Positions 1-8,280 of a stretch of 24,070 bases of DNA are shown here, in pieces (the stretch's first letter is position 1; every line of letters begins with the position of its first letter). Below the pieces are notes generated by a model. That model did no database searches. It was not told the DNA's origin and worked only from the letters and a program-made list of their open reading frames with translations. The stretch spans positions 1 through 24,070 of the forward strand of contig JAEDFX010000028.1 of the NCBI GenBank assembly GCA_016297805.1, given 5' to 3'. The position numbers were made by a program, and so were the translations under genes. The stretch is from Treponema sp. (GTDB lineage Bacteria; Spirochaetota; Spirochaetia; Treponematales; Treponemataceae).

Positions 1-5
1 TAATA

Positions 6-46
6 AAAAAGAGATGCATTACTTTCAAAGAAATGCATCTCTTTTT
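6..46. terminator. Rho-independent terminator after the LivJ-like gene
   Basis: A 15-bp perfect stem (6-20 with 32-46) encloses an 11-nt loop. The arms end in A5/T5 runs, so it reads as a terminator on either strand. It lies just downstream of the minus-strand binding-protein gene and would also stop plus-strand transcription entering from the other side. Confidence 0.85.
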
Positions 47-76
47 AGAAAATCTATTAACTGTAACTAACTATAA

Positions 77-1222
77 TTAGTCGATAGATACTGTAGCAGC
101 GTAAGCCTGTGAAAGCTTGTTGCCATCTTTAACCATCTTAACCATTACAGCAGATTTAATTGGGTTACGTTTTTCATCAAATCTAATATGACCTGTTACG
201 TAATCACCGTTTGTCTTTTCAATTGCATCGCGAACTTTTGCAGCATCTGTTGTACCAGCAGCTACAATTGCATCCTTCAACATATACATTGAGTCATATC
301 CAAGAGCAGCAAATGCGTTTGGTTTTTTACCGTATTTCTTTTCAAAGTTTCCAACGAATTTCTTTACAGCTGGAGCATCTGAGTCTTCAGCATAGTGATT
401 TGAATAGTAACCATTCAAAACTTCATCACCAGCGTTTTCTGTAAGTCCGTCCCAACCATCAGCACCAACGAGAGGAGTGTTAACACCCTGTGCACGGAGC
501 TGTTTAGCAATAAGAGCTACAGTTGCATAGTAGTCTGGAAGGTAAACAACATCAGGATTAGCAGCCTTTACTTTAGTAATGATTGCGTTGAAGTCTTTTT
601 CACCTGTTCCGTAAGATTCTTTAGCTACGATTGTACCACCCTGTTTTGTGAATTCAGATTCGAAGTTTTCCATAAGACCTACAGAATAGTCGTTTCCGAT
701 ATCATAAAGGATAGCAGCTTTTTTAGCACCAAGATTTTCATAAGAGAATTTTCCACCAACACGCCCCTGGAATGGATCGATGAAACATGTACGGAAAATA
801 AAGTTACCAGCGTCTGTGATTGCAGGAGCTGTAGCTGCAGGAGCAATCTGAAGAACCTTGTTTGCCTGAGCCTGTGATGTAATAGCAAGTGTACATCCAG
901 AAGTCAAAGAACCAATGATAAGTCTTGTCTTATCTTTTGTGATGAGCTTTTTATAAGCAGATACAGATTTTGCTGGGTCACCTTCATCATCTTCACAAAT
1001 GAATTCTACCTGCTTACCGTTAATTCCACCAGCTGCGTTGATTTCTGCAATAGCAAGATCAATACCGTTTTTACATTCAACACCGTAAACAGCAACGCCA
1101 CCAGAAAGAGGTGCAACACCACCAATTTTAATTGTAGCAGCCTTTTTAGGTGCTGCAGAAAGAGAAGCAGTAGCAGCCAAAACCATAGCAGCTGCAATAG
1201 CTGATTTTAATGATTTATTCAT
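77..1222 (-). CDS. Periplasmic branched-chain amino acid ABC transporter binding protein (LivJ/LivK type)
   Basis: This is a type I periplasmic binding protein of about 381 residues that would capture branched-chain amino acids or a related ligand for a Liv-type ABC importer. The start is ATG at 1222, with a strong GGAGG five bases upstream; an in-frame TTG at 1234 lies inside that Shine-Dalgarno sequence and is rejected. Residues 1-24 are a signal peptide (basic start, Ala/Leu-rich core, SAA cleavage region) with no lipobox cysteine, so the protein should be free in the periplasm. The mature start (IKIGGVAPLSGGVAVYG) and the stretch GINGKQVEFICEDDEGDPAKS are family hallmarks. No permease or ATPase genes are in the window, so partners lie elsewhere. 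The ligand cannot be read from the sequence. A TATAAT at 1260-1255 (minus) is a possible -10. Confidence 0.9.
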   Translation of the reverse strand: MNKSLKSAIAAAMVLAATASLSAAPKKAATIKIGGVAPLSGGVAVYGVECKNGIDLAIAEINAAGGINGKQVEFICEDDEGDPAKSVSAYKKLITKDKTRLIIGSLTSGCTLAITSQAQANKVLQIAPAATAPAITDAGNFIFRTCFIDPFQGRVGGKFSYENLGAKKAAILYDIGNDYSVGLMENFESEFTKQGGTIVAKESYGTGEKDFNAIITKVKAANPDVVYLPDYYATVALIAKQLRAQGVNTPLVGADGWDGLTENAGDEVLNGYYSNHYAEDSDAPAVKKFVGNFEKKYGKKPNAFAALGYDSMYMLKDAIVAAGTTDAAKVRDAIEKTNGDYVTGHIRFDEKRNPIKSAVMVKMVKDGNKLSQAYAATVSID

Positions 1223-1254
1223 TTTATCCTCCAAAATAAATACTAAATCTGAAT

Positions 1255-1260
1255 ATTATA
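1255..1260 (-). promoter_or_regulatory. Possible -10 element for the LivJ-like gene
   Basis: TATAAT on the minus strand lies 32 bases before the ATG. The upstream TTTACC is only a weak -35 at a short 15-base spacing. No clear terminator separates the DUF763 gene from this one, so read-through from the upstream gene is also possible. Confidence 0.4.
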
Positions 1261-1322
1261 GAATTCTGATTTTTTGGTAAATACCTTTATTCGGAGTAAA
1301 AATTTGTAAAATTTATAAAAAC

Positions 1323-2636
1323 TTATACAGTTCTTCCATCCCAATCTTTTGAACGGCTTCTTTCATAATTAATTGCCGCATCAAAATCTACTTCTGGGGC
1401 ACAGTTTCTTTCAAAATTTAAGGCAGTCTGGTGAAGACGTTTTATACAATCAGATTTATCATTATAACCAAGCTTTGATTTTTCAATACTTTCTCTAAGA
1501 ACTCTAATTGATTCATCATAAATTGTGATTGGAACAGGGAATGGATGTCCGTCTTTACCACCATGAGCAAAACTAAAGCGGGCAGGGTCTTTAAACCGAC
1601 TTGGAGTTCCGTAAATTACTTCGCTGACTAAAGCTAACGACTGTAAGGTACGAGGTCCAAGTCCTGGTGTTAGCATAAGTGATTCAAAATCTTTTGGCTG
1701 AGTTTCATAAGCCGTTGCAAGAACACCGCCAAGACGTTTTAAATCCACATCTTCTGCACGAACTTCATGGTGAGCCGGCATAACAATACTTCGCCCACCA
1801 ATCTGGATGCTTACATCATCACCAACTGGAAAAGCATCTTCCATTTCTGGAAAAAGACTACCCTGAACAATTGGAGTATTTTTTTTGATAGAATCAACCT
1901 TTCCACCAGACATAAGAATCATCTCACTTTCAGGCTTCCCAATCTGAGCAATTTCTGTCAAAACCTTTTCAGGATGTTCAACACTTAATCCCAAAATACT
2001 GCTTCTTGCAGTTCCCGCATCCCCATCAGTCAGATTAAGAATTTTTCCACGGTTATCACCAACAACACCTGTATGAGGTTCTTCCACAAAGCTTCTTAAA
2101 TCTGAAGAACACCAGTGATAACGACGTGCCTTTTTTTCGTTGGCGTTCATACCCTGCTGAACAACAGCCCAGTTTCCGTTTTTAGTCACAATAAAATTAT
2201 GCTGATAAAGCTGAAATCCATCCTGAATTGCATTGTTGTCTACCTTTGCAACCAGCTTACTGTTACGTACAAGTTCATTTCCATCCAACCCGATTTTGTC
2301 ACCAATGGTTATAAGTTCATCAGGAGTAAGACGGGAATATTTTCCACGGCCACCACAAACATAAATTCCCAGTTCTTTGGAACGGGCATTCAGACCTCGC
2401 TTTAAGGCATACATAACTGAAGTAGTAATTCCAGAACTATGCCAGTCCATCCCCATAACTGCACCAAAACTCTGGAACCACAAAGGGTCGCTAAGACGTA
2501 CAAGAACTTCATCCATCCCAAAATTTTCAATCAGGGACTCAGTAATCAAAGTTCCCATGATCATCATTCTGTCTGCAAGCCATTTAGGAACTGTCCCTGT
2601 GTGAAGAGGTAAATCTGCATGCCCGGAATTTCTCAT
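1323..2636 (-). CDS. DUF763 family protein
   Basis: This 437-residue protein belongs to DUF763 (PF05559), a family found in archaea and scattered bacteria with no firmly established biochemical role. The N-terminus (RNSGHADLPLHTGTVPKWL) and the blocks LSDPLWFQSFGAVMGMDWHSSG and LMLTPGLGPRTLQSLALVSEVIYG match my memory of the family. The last block resembles a helix-hairpin-helix DNA-binding motif, which suggests a nucleic-acid-linked role; that is inference. I chose ATG at 2636 because the family normally begins at this point and GGGTGG lies five bases upstream. A longer frame reaches 2777 but would overlap the divergent metF. The gene shares a very compact divergent promoter region with metF. 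No partner gene is apparent nearby. Confidence 0.8.
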   Translation of the reverse strand: MRNSGHADLPLHTGTVPKWLADRMMIMGTLITESLIENFGMDEVLVRLSDPLWFQSFGAVMGMDWHSSGITTSVMYALKRGLNARSKELGIYVCGGRGKYSRLTPDELITIGDKIGLDGNELVRNSKLVAKVDNNAIQDGFQLYQHNFIVTKNGNWAVVQQGMNANEKKARRYHWCSSDLRSFVEEPHTGVVGDNRGKILNLTDGDAGTARSSILGLSVEHPEKVLTEIAQIGKPESEMILMSGGKVDSIKKNTPIVQGSLFPEMEDAFPVGDDVSIQIGGRSIVMPAHHEVRAEDVDLKRLGGVLATAYETQPKDFESLMLTPGLGPRTLQSLALVSEVIYGTPSRFKDPARFSFAHGGKDGHPFPVPITIYDESIRVLRESIEKSKLGYNDKSDCIKRLHQTALNFERNCAPEVDFDAAINYERSRSKDWDGRTV

Positions 2637-2652
2637 TTTTCCACCCATTTTT

Positions 2653-2676
2653 ATTATAGCACGTTTATGATATAAT
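2653..2676. promoter_or_regulatory. Compact divergent promoter pair (DUF763 / metF)
   Basis: Two perfect TATAAT hexamers face away from each other: 2671-2676 on plus for metF and 2658-2653 on minus for the DUF763 gene. Neither has a good -35. The plus -10 lies only six bases before the metF ATG, so transcription would begin at or about the start codon, consistent with the absence of a Shine-Dalgarno sequence before metF. Confidence 0.5.
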
Positions 2677-2682
2677 AAATCT

Positions 2683-3582
2683 ATGCTTAACGAATCAAAC
2701 TTTTCAAATAAAACAATTTTTTCTTTCGAGATTTTCCCTCCAAAGAAAAACATGCCTATCGATACAATTTTTAACACCTTAAATGAACTTAAAGATCTTA
2801 GACCTGATTTTATTTCCGTTACTTTTGGTGCAGGTGGCAGCGAAAATTGTGATAATGCTTTGGCTATTGCTAAAAAAATAAAAGATGACTGTAATGTTGA
2901 ATCAGTAATTCATATGCCTTGTATCAATATGAATAAAGCTGATGCTAAATATTGTCTTGAACAGTTCCAGAACGCTGGTATTGAAAATATTCTGGCTTTA
3001 CGTGGTGATAGAGTAGAAGGAAAAGAACCTTACGATGATTTCCCACACGCCAGCGATTTAATTCAGTTTATTCAGAATTTTGATGCTTTGCGCACTGATG
3101 GAAAAAAATTCAAGATTCTGGGCGCATGTTATCCAGAACTTCATCCTCAGTCTCCAAATGTATTTGATGATATTGATAACCTTAAAAAGAAAGTTGATGC
3201 AGGAGCCAGTCATCTTTTAAGCCAGCTTTTCTTTGATAATGAAAAATTTTACCGTTTCCAGGAACGCTGCCAGATAAAAGGAATTAATGTTCCAATTGAA
3301 GCCGGAATTATGCCTGCCACAAACAAAAAATCTATTGAACGTATGGTAAGCATGACTAATGCCGTTTTACCTAAAAAGTTTACAGATATGCTGGAACGTT
3401 ACGGCGACCATCCTGATGCTATCCGTGATGCAGGTATTGCTTACGCAATCGACCAGATTGTTGATTTGGTTACTCACGGCGTTCAAGGTATCCATCTTTA
3501 CACTATGAACAATCCTCTCGTTGCAAGAAAAATTTATGAAGCAACAAAAAGCCTTTTTGAAGTTGCTCCAAAAAATATTTAA
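2683..3582 (+). CDS. metF: 5,10-methylenetetrahydrofolate reductase
   Basis: MetF reduces 5,10-methylene-THF to 5-methyl-THF in the cytoplasm, using a flavin, and supplies the methyl group for methionine synthesis. At 299 residues it has the usual length of the bacterial catalytic domain. The N-terminal SFEIFPPKK carries the catalytic glutamate (E16). DFISVTFGAGGS, IHMPCINMN, NILALRGD and GIHLYTMN near the C-terminus are classic MetF blocks forming the FAD and folate site of the TIM barrel. No methionine synthase or other folate gene is adjacent. The gene is alone on the plus strand between two minus-strand groups and ends at a bidirectional terminator. No Shine-Dalgarno sequence precedes the ATG and a TATAAT lies six bases upstream, so the mRNA may be leaderless. 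Confidence 0.93.
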   Translation: MLNESNFSNKTIFSFEIFPPKKNMPIDTIFNTLNELKDLRPDFISVTFGAGGSENCDNALAIAKKIKDDCNVESVIHMPCINMNKADAKYCLEQFQNAGIENILALRGDRVEGKEPYDDFPHASDLIQFIQNFDALRTDGKKFKILGACYPELHPQSPNVFDDIDNLKKKVDAGASHLLSQLFFDNEKFYRFQERCQIKGINVPIEAGIMPATNKKSIERMVSMTNAVLPKKFTDMLERYGDHPDAIRDAGIAYAIDQIVDLVTHGVQGIHLYTMNNPLVARKIYEATKSLFEVAPKNI

Positions 3583-3623
3583 AATAAAAAAACTTCGGTT
3601 TGAACCGAAGCTTTTTTATTTTA
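3580..3623. terminator. Bidirectional terminator between metF and the PPIase gene
   Basis: Two 21-nt arms (3580-3600 and 3603-3623) pair with one A/C mismatch around a two-base centre. The G+C core is CTTCGGTT/AACCGAAG, flanked by A- and T-runs on both sides. It sits exactly between the convergent metF and the end of the long minus-strand gene train, and can serve both. Confidence 0.92.
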
Positions 3624-3634
3624 AATTTCAATAA

Positions 3635-4669
3635 TTATTTTACCAAAGTTACATCAAAACAAATGTAATCTGATCCACCAATTCCAACCTGTGGAATACC
3701 GCGTGGACCATAAGCCATAGCAGGTGGAAGAACCATGTGACGTTCTTCACCATATTCCATGTCCTGAACCATCAAGTCAAATCCTTCAATCATTTCATGA
3801 CCAGCTGTTGTAAAATCTAAAGGTTCATGTCCCTGTGGATGATATTTCTTAGAAGCATCAAAAACTGTATCTGTTCCAGCAACAGTATATACTCTGTAAT
3901 CTACAGTTACTTTCTTGCCTTTACCAGCTTTTTTACCATTTCCTTTTTTAAGAGTTTTGTAGTAAATGCCTTCTGGTGTTTTTTCACAGCCTTCAATTAC
4001 TGCAGCCATTTTTTTAGCAGCAGCTTCTTCGTTTTTCTTTTTCTGTTCTTCAATAAGTCTGTCAAAATCAGCCTGTGTAGCAGTGAATTTTTCTGCTTCA
4101 GCACCCTGACGGATAATTTCAAGCTTTGTAATATGGTCGCCCTGAGCAACTGCATCTACAACATCCTGACCAGTAACTACTTCACCAAAAATTGTATGTT
4201 TATGATTCAACCAGTCTGTAGGAACATGTGTAATAAAGAACTGACTTCCATTTGTATTTGCACCAGAGTTTGCCATAGCAAGTTTACCAGGTTTATCAAA
4301 AATCAATTCATCTACAAATTCATCTGGGAACTTATAACCAGGACCACCAGTACCGTTACCCTGTGGATCACCACCCTGAATCATAAAGTCTGCAATTACA
4401 CGGTGGAATTTTAATCCATCATAATAATGCTTACCTTTTGCAGCATCCAAAGTACCTTCTGCCAAACCAACAAAGTTAGTTACAGTCATTGGAGTTTTCT
4501 TGTAATAGAGTTCCAATACAATTTCGCCCTTTTCTGTTGTAAGAACTGCGAATACACCTTCTTTTCCTTTCAAAGCTTCCACTGTTTTCCCCTTTGGACT
4601 GCAGGCAGCTGATGAAACAATCAAACTACCTAATAAAAGTCCTAAAAATATTTTTTTTAGTTTTATCAT
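3635..4669 (-). CDS. Dual-family peptidyl-prolyl isomerase lipoprotein (cyclophilin + FKBP)
   Basis: This 344-residue envelope protein joins two unrelated prolyl-isomerase folds. Residues 1-23 are a lipoprotein signal (basic start, Leu-rich core, SSAAC), so it is probably anchored by Cys23. Residues ~38-195 are a cyclophilin domain with FHRVIADFMIQGGDPQGNG (catalytic Arg), ANSGANTNGSQFFI, and the tryptophan of DWLNHKHTIFG that in CypA contacts cyclosporin. A charged Glu/Lys/Ala-rich helical linker follows (~200-228). Residues ~230-344 are an FKBP domain with VTVDYRVY, VFDAS (the Asp37-like residue) and LPPAMAYGPRGIP; the pocket Trp59 of FKBP12 is Phe here (MIEGFDLM). Dual-family immunophilins with this order have been described in Treponema denticola. 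The gene follows the secreted-protein gene by 19 bases, with GGGAG before the ATG, and ends the long leftward train. Confidence 0.92.
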   Translation of the reverse strand: MIKLKKIFLGLLLGSLIVSSAACSPKGKTVEALKGKEGVFAVLTTEKGEIVLELYYKKTPMTVTNFVGLAEGTLDAAKGKHYYDGLKFHRVIADFMIQGGDPQGNGTGGPGYKFPDEFVDELIFDKPGKLAMANSGANTNGSQFFITHVPTDWLNHKHTIFGEVVTGQDVVDAVAQGDHITKLEIIRQGAEAEKFTATQADFDRLIEEQKKKNEEAAAKKMAAVIEGCEKTPEGIYYKTLKKGNGKKAGKGKKVTVDYRVYTVAGTDTVFDASKKYHPQGHEPLDFTTAGHEMIEGFDLMVQDMEYGEERHMVLPPAMAYGPRGIPQVGIGGSDYICFDVTLVK

Positions 4670-4688
4670 TAACTTCTCCCATTACCGT

Positions 4689-5492
4689 CTAGAACTGAGT
4701 TATAAACCACTTATAAATTGCATCCATTCTTGATGTCATTGAATCAGTGATTTGACCTTTAATTCCTGGGAATTTTACGCTATCAATATCTGTAGTCAAA
4801 TAAAGAAGTAAGTCATCTCCGCAATCTTCCAGTAAAATATTAATTACCATTTTTCCAGGATAAATTGCCTTGAATGGACCAAGCCCCATTACATCAGTAA
4901 TTTTGAACTGACACAACAACTGATCTTCATTCTGGAAATAAAACAGTTTATAGTGATTTACACCAAAACTATTATCATCCTGCATACAATAAGAAATCTG
5001 ACCATCAGCATTACCTGTATTTACATCGTCAATTTTATGGTTGCTGTTTTCACCATCAACCATGTAGCATTTTTCATACAAAACACATTCTTTTTTCTTT
5101 GTTGTGGAATAATAGGTCATTCCTTCCATTTTTGAAACAGAACGAACAATTCTTGCTACATCATCAATTCCTATCGTTGTCGCATTAGAATTACTTTTTT
5201 TAAGTAAGTCCTTTTTAGACAAACAATAGATTGATTCGTATGTAAAAGGATAGTTCTTATTAGCCTTTTCAACTGCACTCTGATTTATTGTTTCAGAGTA
5301 AGAAGATTTTGGCATCAGCAAAAATCCCTTAGAACCATCATCTCTTGTTTGAATGACTACACCTTTATCCATTAGTTCGTCATAATATTTAGAATCTACA
5401 AGCTCCTTAACCTTTGTGTTTTCTGCAAAAATTGGAGCCAAAAATAAAGCAGTTAGAACAATCAAACAAGATTTTTTAAGATTAATTTTCAT
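4689..5492 (-). CDS. Secreted hypothetical protein, possibly DUF6675-like
   Basis: This 267-residue protein is not firmly recognised; it recalls small Treponema secreted proteins of a DUF6675 type, but that is from memory only. Residues 1-23 are a signal peptide (two lysine pairs, LIVLTALFLAPIFA), with cleavage probably before ENTK and no lipobox. The mature part is mixed polar with no further membrane segment. It has four cysteines, which could form disulfides after export. The start ATG overlaps the jag stop by one base (TAATG), so translation is probably coupled, and the PPIase gene follows by 19 bases. The position between Jag and an envelope foldase suggests an envelope role, which is inference from context only. 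Confidence 0.72.
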   Translation of the reverse strand: MKINLKKSCLIVLTALFLAPIFAENTKVKELVDSKYYDELMDKGVVIQTRDDGSKGFLLMPKSSYSETINQSAVEKANKNYPFTYESIYCLSKKDLLKKSNSNATTIGIDDVARIVRSVSKMEGMTYYSTTKKKECVLYEKCYMVDGENSNHKIDDVNTGNADGQISYCMQDDNSFGVNHYKLFYFQNEDQLLCQFKITDVMGLGPFKAIYPGKMVINILLEDCGDDLLLYLTTDIDSVKFPGIKGQITDSMTSRMDAIYKWFITQF

Positions 5493-6190
5493 TAGCGAAT
5501 ACCCTTGTAAATAACGCGAACCTGTTTGTAAACGCCTTCTCCTTCACTTTTTGTTTCAACATCTGGAATATCGTTCAATGTTGTGTGAATAAGACGACGT
5601 TCAAAAGGATTCATAGGTTCAAGCAAAATTGAATTTCTTGAAGAGCGAACTTTATCTGCTGTTGTATATGCCAAACGAACCAAAGATTCTTCACGGCGGA
5701 TACGATAATTTTCTGTATCAAGAATTACACGAACTTCTTCATGTCCAAGGCGTCCTGCATAAATGTTAGCAAGAAGCTGCAAAGCATCAAGATTTTTACC
5801 TTTACGTCCAATCAAAATAGAAGAGTGTGATGATTCAAGTTTAATACCAAGCTTCTTTTCTTCACGATAAGAAACCTGAACTTTTACATCATATCCCATT
5901 TTTTCAATTATAGACTGAATGAATTCAATTAATTTCTGTTCAAATTCACCCTGTGGAAGAGGATCTGCTACAATTCTAGAATGATTTTCTACAGAAGATG
6001 ATTCATTAAAAGAACCTGCCTTATCATCATCCAGAGTATGAACACGGATTTTTACATATCCTTTCTTAAAAATTGAATTTTTCTGAGTTTCTAAAATTTC
6101 TACATCGAACTGATCTCTTTCCAATCCCAATTCATTAGCAGCCATTTCAATAGCTTCTTTTTCAGTTTTTCCTTCAAATTCGTAAGTCAT
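5492..6190 (-). CDS. jag: RNA-binding protein Jag/KhpB
   Basis: Jag (KhpB) is a cytoplasmic RNA-binding protein; in Gram-positives, with KhpA, it affects cell elongation and division. The three-part layout is intact in 232 residues. Residues 1-52 are the Jag N-domain, with the conserved lysine-rich IFKKGYVKIRV end. Residues ~75-155 are a KH domain with the GXXG-type loop IGRKGKNLDALQLL. Residues ~160-232 are an R3H domain, including YRIRREESLVRLA and MNPFERRLIHTTLND. An acidic spacer separates the first two. Its place directly after yidC is conserved across many bacteria. The stop overlaps the next start by one base. The start lies 18 bases beyond yidC, with a GAGGTAT region as ribosome binding site. 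Confidence 0.93.
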   Translation of the reverse strand: MTYEFEGKTEKEAIEMAANELGLERDQFDVEILETQKNSIFKKGYVKIRVHTLDDDKAGSFNESSSVENHSRIVADPLPQGEFEQKLIEFIQSIIEKMGYDVKVQVSYREEKKLGIKLESSHSSILIGRKGKNLDALQLLANIYAGRLGHEEVRVILDTENYRIRREESLVRLAYTTADKVRSSRNSILLEPMNPFERRLIHTTLNDIPDVETKSEGEGVYKQVRVIYKGIR

Positions 6191-6208
6191 TTTATATATA
6201 CCTCTTAA

Positions 6209-7990
6209 TTATTTTCTTTTTGCTTTAGGTGGTAATTTTTTATTTGAATTATTATTTGCCATTTCTGCTTTTTTTGCAGCCATCATTTTATTAATAAAAA
6301 TCTGCTGAATCATCTGCAAAATATTACTTGTAAGCCAATACAACAAAAGTCCTGCAGGTGCATTATAGAACATAAAGAAGAAAATCAATGGCATACCATA
6401 CATCATAAATTTCATTGTAGCCTGACTTTGTCCTGCTCCAGCCTGTCCATACTGAGTAATTTTTCCAGAAAGCAACTGTGTAGCTACATAAATTACTGGC
6501 AAAATTCGTATCTGGTTTCCAAGTAAAGGAATATTAAACTTCAATGTATAAACACTATCACCTGTTGAAAGATCTGGAATCCAATTAGGAATAAATAAAG
6601 CTCCACGGAATTCAAAATAGTTGTTAAACAAGTTATACATAGAAATCAAAATTAAGAACTGGAAAATCATTGGTAAACAACCACTTGCCGGGTTATAACC
6701 TGCTTCCTGATAAAGTTTAGAAGTTTCCATCTGCAATTTCTGCTGATCGTTTTTGTATTTTTCCTGCAATGCCTGCATTTTTGGCTGCAATTCCTGCATC
6801 TTCAAAGTACCAAGAGACTGTTTCTTTGAAAGAGGGAACATAACAATCTTAAGTAACAATGTCATTATGATGATTGTTGCACCCCAGTTTGGAATTACTT
6901 TGTACAGAATCTTCATAATCCATTTAAGGATTGTTTCAAGCCAGTTTAACCATCCGCTTGTCTGTATAGCTTCTGAAAGCTTTTTACCGCCAAATCCCCA
7001 GCTGTTGTTTTCTGCAATGTTATAGCGTTTTAATTCTTTATCATCACGTGGTCCAAAATACATATAGTATGTATCCTGAATATCAGTACCAGAGAATGCA
7101 CGGCGTTCTGCAAATGCCTGAGCATTAGCAAAATCTCCAGTTTCAAGCTTTGATGAATAATAAGTAGCATTAATTGTTTCTGGTGCATTAGGAATCATCA
7201 GTTCAATAAAGTATTTACCAGCAATACCTGTCCAAATACTTTCTTTATCATTTTTCTTGAACTGACCATTTGCAAGAATAGTTCTTTTATATTTATTGCC
7301 GTTATAAGTTACAAACTGACGGTTTTCGTATCTATTCTGTTTTGGATCATAACGAGGTCCAAGCTGTGGAGAAGTTCTGATTGTATATGAAACTCCATCA
7401 AAATTTACACCTGAATTATCTGGAGCATGCATTAAAACTTCAAGCTTAAATAAATATTCACCAGGTTTGAAAGTATATTTTTTACCAACAGTAACTTTTT
7501 TTCCGTTTACATTTATATTTTTCTTAAATAAATATGTGTAATCGTCAATTTTTTCTGTTGTAAATAAATCATTTACAATTTTTGAATCTACATTTCCAAA
7601 GGACAGAGCACATGTTCTGTTTAATGAAGTTACATTATCAGACAATTCAACTCCAGTATCTGTATCCATATCAAGATGATCCATCAATTTATAACTGATG
7701 ATGTCACCACCTTTGTTTGTAAGAACAACTTCAATTTTGTCTGTAACAACTTTGAAAGTTTCTTCAGTTAAAATTTCATTTGATTCTTCTGTTTCTTCTT
7801 CAGTTGCTTCTGTTTCGGAAACTTCTGCAATCTGATTTTCTAATGATAATTCTTGTGGTTCTTCTGCAACTTCTACAGATTCAACAGGAGCACTAGGTCT
7901 CATTGAAGGGAAGAAGATTGGAAGAAGCATATAAGATGCAATAATGACAACTGTAGAAAGAACAATTGCCCAAATGGTATTTTTATCCAA
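6209..7990 (-). CDS. yidC: Membrane protein insertase YidC
   Basis: YidC inserts and folds inner-membrane proteins, alone or with SecYEG. At 593 residues it is the long Gram-negative type. It has an N-terminal membrane anchor (~5-29), an acidic Glu-rich linker (~39-78), a large periplasmic beta domain (~80-330), then the 60KD_IMP core with membrane segments near 352-390, 440-465 and through the C-terminus, ending in a basic tail. The hydrophilic-groove arginine of model YidCs appears to be lysine (K381 in TLLLKIVMFPLS), which keeps the positive charge. The start codon is TTG at 7990: AGGAG lies six bases upstream and no ATG fits. A short G+C hairpin just upstream separates it from yidD. Confidence 0.94.
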   Translation of the reverse strand: MDKNTIWAIVLSTVVIIASYMLLPIFFPSMRPSAPVESVEVAEEPQELSLENQIAEVSETEATEEETEESNEILTEETFKVVTDKIEVVLTNKGGDIISYKLMDHLDMDTDTGVELSDNVTSLNRTCALSFGNVDSKIVNDLFTTEKIDDYTYLFKKNINVNGKKVTVGKKYTFKPGEYLFKLEVLMHAPDNSGVNFDGVSYTIRTSPQLGPRYDPKQNRYENRQFVTYNGNKYKRTILANGQFKKNDKESIWTGIAGKYFIELMIPNAPETINATYYSSKLETGDFANAQAFAERRAFSGTDIQDTYYMYFGPRDDKELKRYNIAENNSWGFGGKKLSEAIQTSGWLNWLETILKWIMKILYKVIPNWGATIIIMTLLLKIVMFPLSKKQSLGTLKMQELQPKMQALQEKYKNDQQKLQMETSKLYQEAGYNPASGCLPMIFQFLILISMYNLFNNYFEFRGALFIPNWIPDLSTGDSVYTLKFNIPLLGNQIRILPVIYVATQLLSGKITQYGQAGAGQSQATMKFMMYGMPLIFFFMFYNAPAGLLLYWLTSNILQMIQQIFINKMMAAKKAEMANNNSNKKLPPKAKRK

Positions 7991-8005
7991 TTATATCTCC
8001 TGAAA

Positions 8006-8018
8006 GCGCCGAAGGCGC
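8006..8018. other. Small G+C hairpin between yidD and yidC
   Basis: GCGCC pairs with GGCGC around a three-base loop, just after the yidD stop and about five bases before the yidC ribosome binding site on the minus strand. No U-run follows on that strand, so it is not a normal terminator. It could protect an mRNA end or damp read-through. Confidence 0.5.
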
Positions 8019-8031
8019 ATTTTAAAATTTT

Positions 8032-8277
8032 TCAAGGAACCGGATCGTATCCGCCTTTATGAAATGGGTTACATTTTAAGATTCGCTTAATTGAAAGAAA
8101 AAGACCTTTTATAGGCCCATATTTTTTTATAGCTTCCAATGCATAAGCAGAACATGTTGGTGTAAATCTGCAACATGAACGATGCAATGGCGAGATAAAA
8201 ATCTGATAGGCCCTTATTAAAGAACAAAGAAATTTTATAAAAAGATTTCTTAAACCACTGATTATTTTAATAACCAC
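8032..8277 (-). CDS. yidD: Membrane protein insertion efficiency factor YidD
   Basis: YidD is a small inner-membrane-associated protein that assists YidC-dependent insertion. At 81 residues it has the family's usual length. It begins with an amphipathic helix (VIKIISGLRNLFIKFLCSLI), followed by the diagnostic cysteine block YQIFISPLHRSCCRFTPTCSAYA, then AIKKYGPIKGLFLSIKRILKCNPFHKGGYDPVP, where CNPFHKGGYDPVP is the family signature. It lies three bases after the rnpA stop and upstream of yidC, the canonical arrangement rpmH-rnpA-yidD-yidC. Some plasmid and older annotations call the family haemolysin-like (PF01809), which is misleading. Confidence 0.95.
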   Translation of the reverse strand: MVIKIISGLRNLFIKFLCSLIRAYQIFISPLHRSCCRFTPTCSAYALEAIKKYGPIKGLFLSIKRILKCNPFHKGGYDPVP

Positions 8278-8280
8278 AGA

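Noticed and set aside
3827..4414. 195-codon plus-strand frame opposite the PPIase gene
   Set aside because: Antisense shadow of a clear two-domain protein; the product is Phe/Ser/Cys-rich with no recognisable motif.
8006..8018. Terminator between yidD and yidC
   Set aside because: Five-base stem, no U-run on the transcribed strand, and yidD-yidC are normally co-transcribed.
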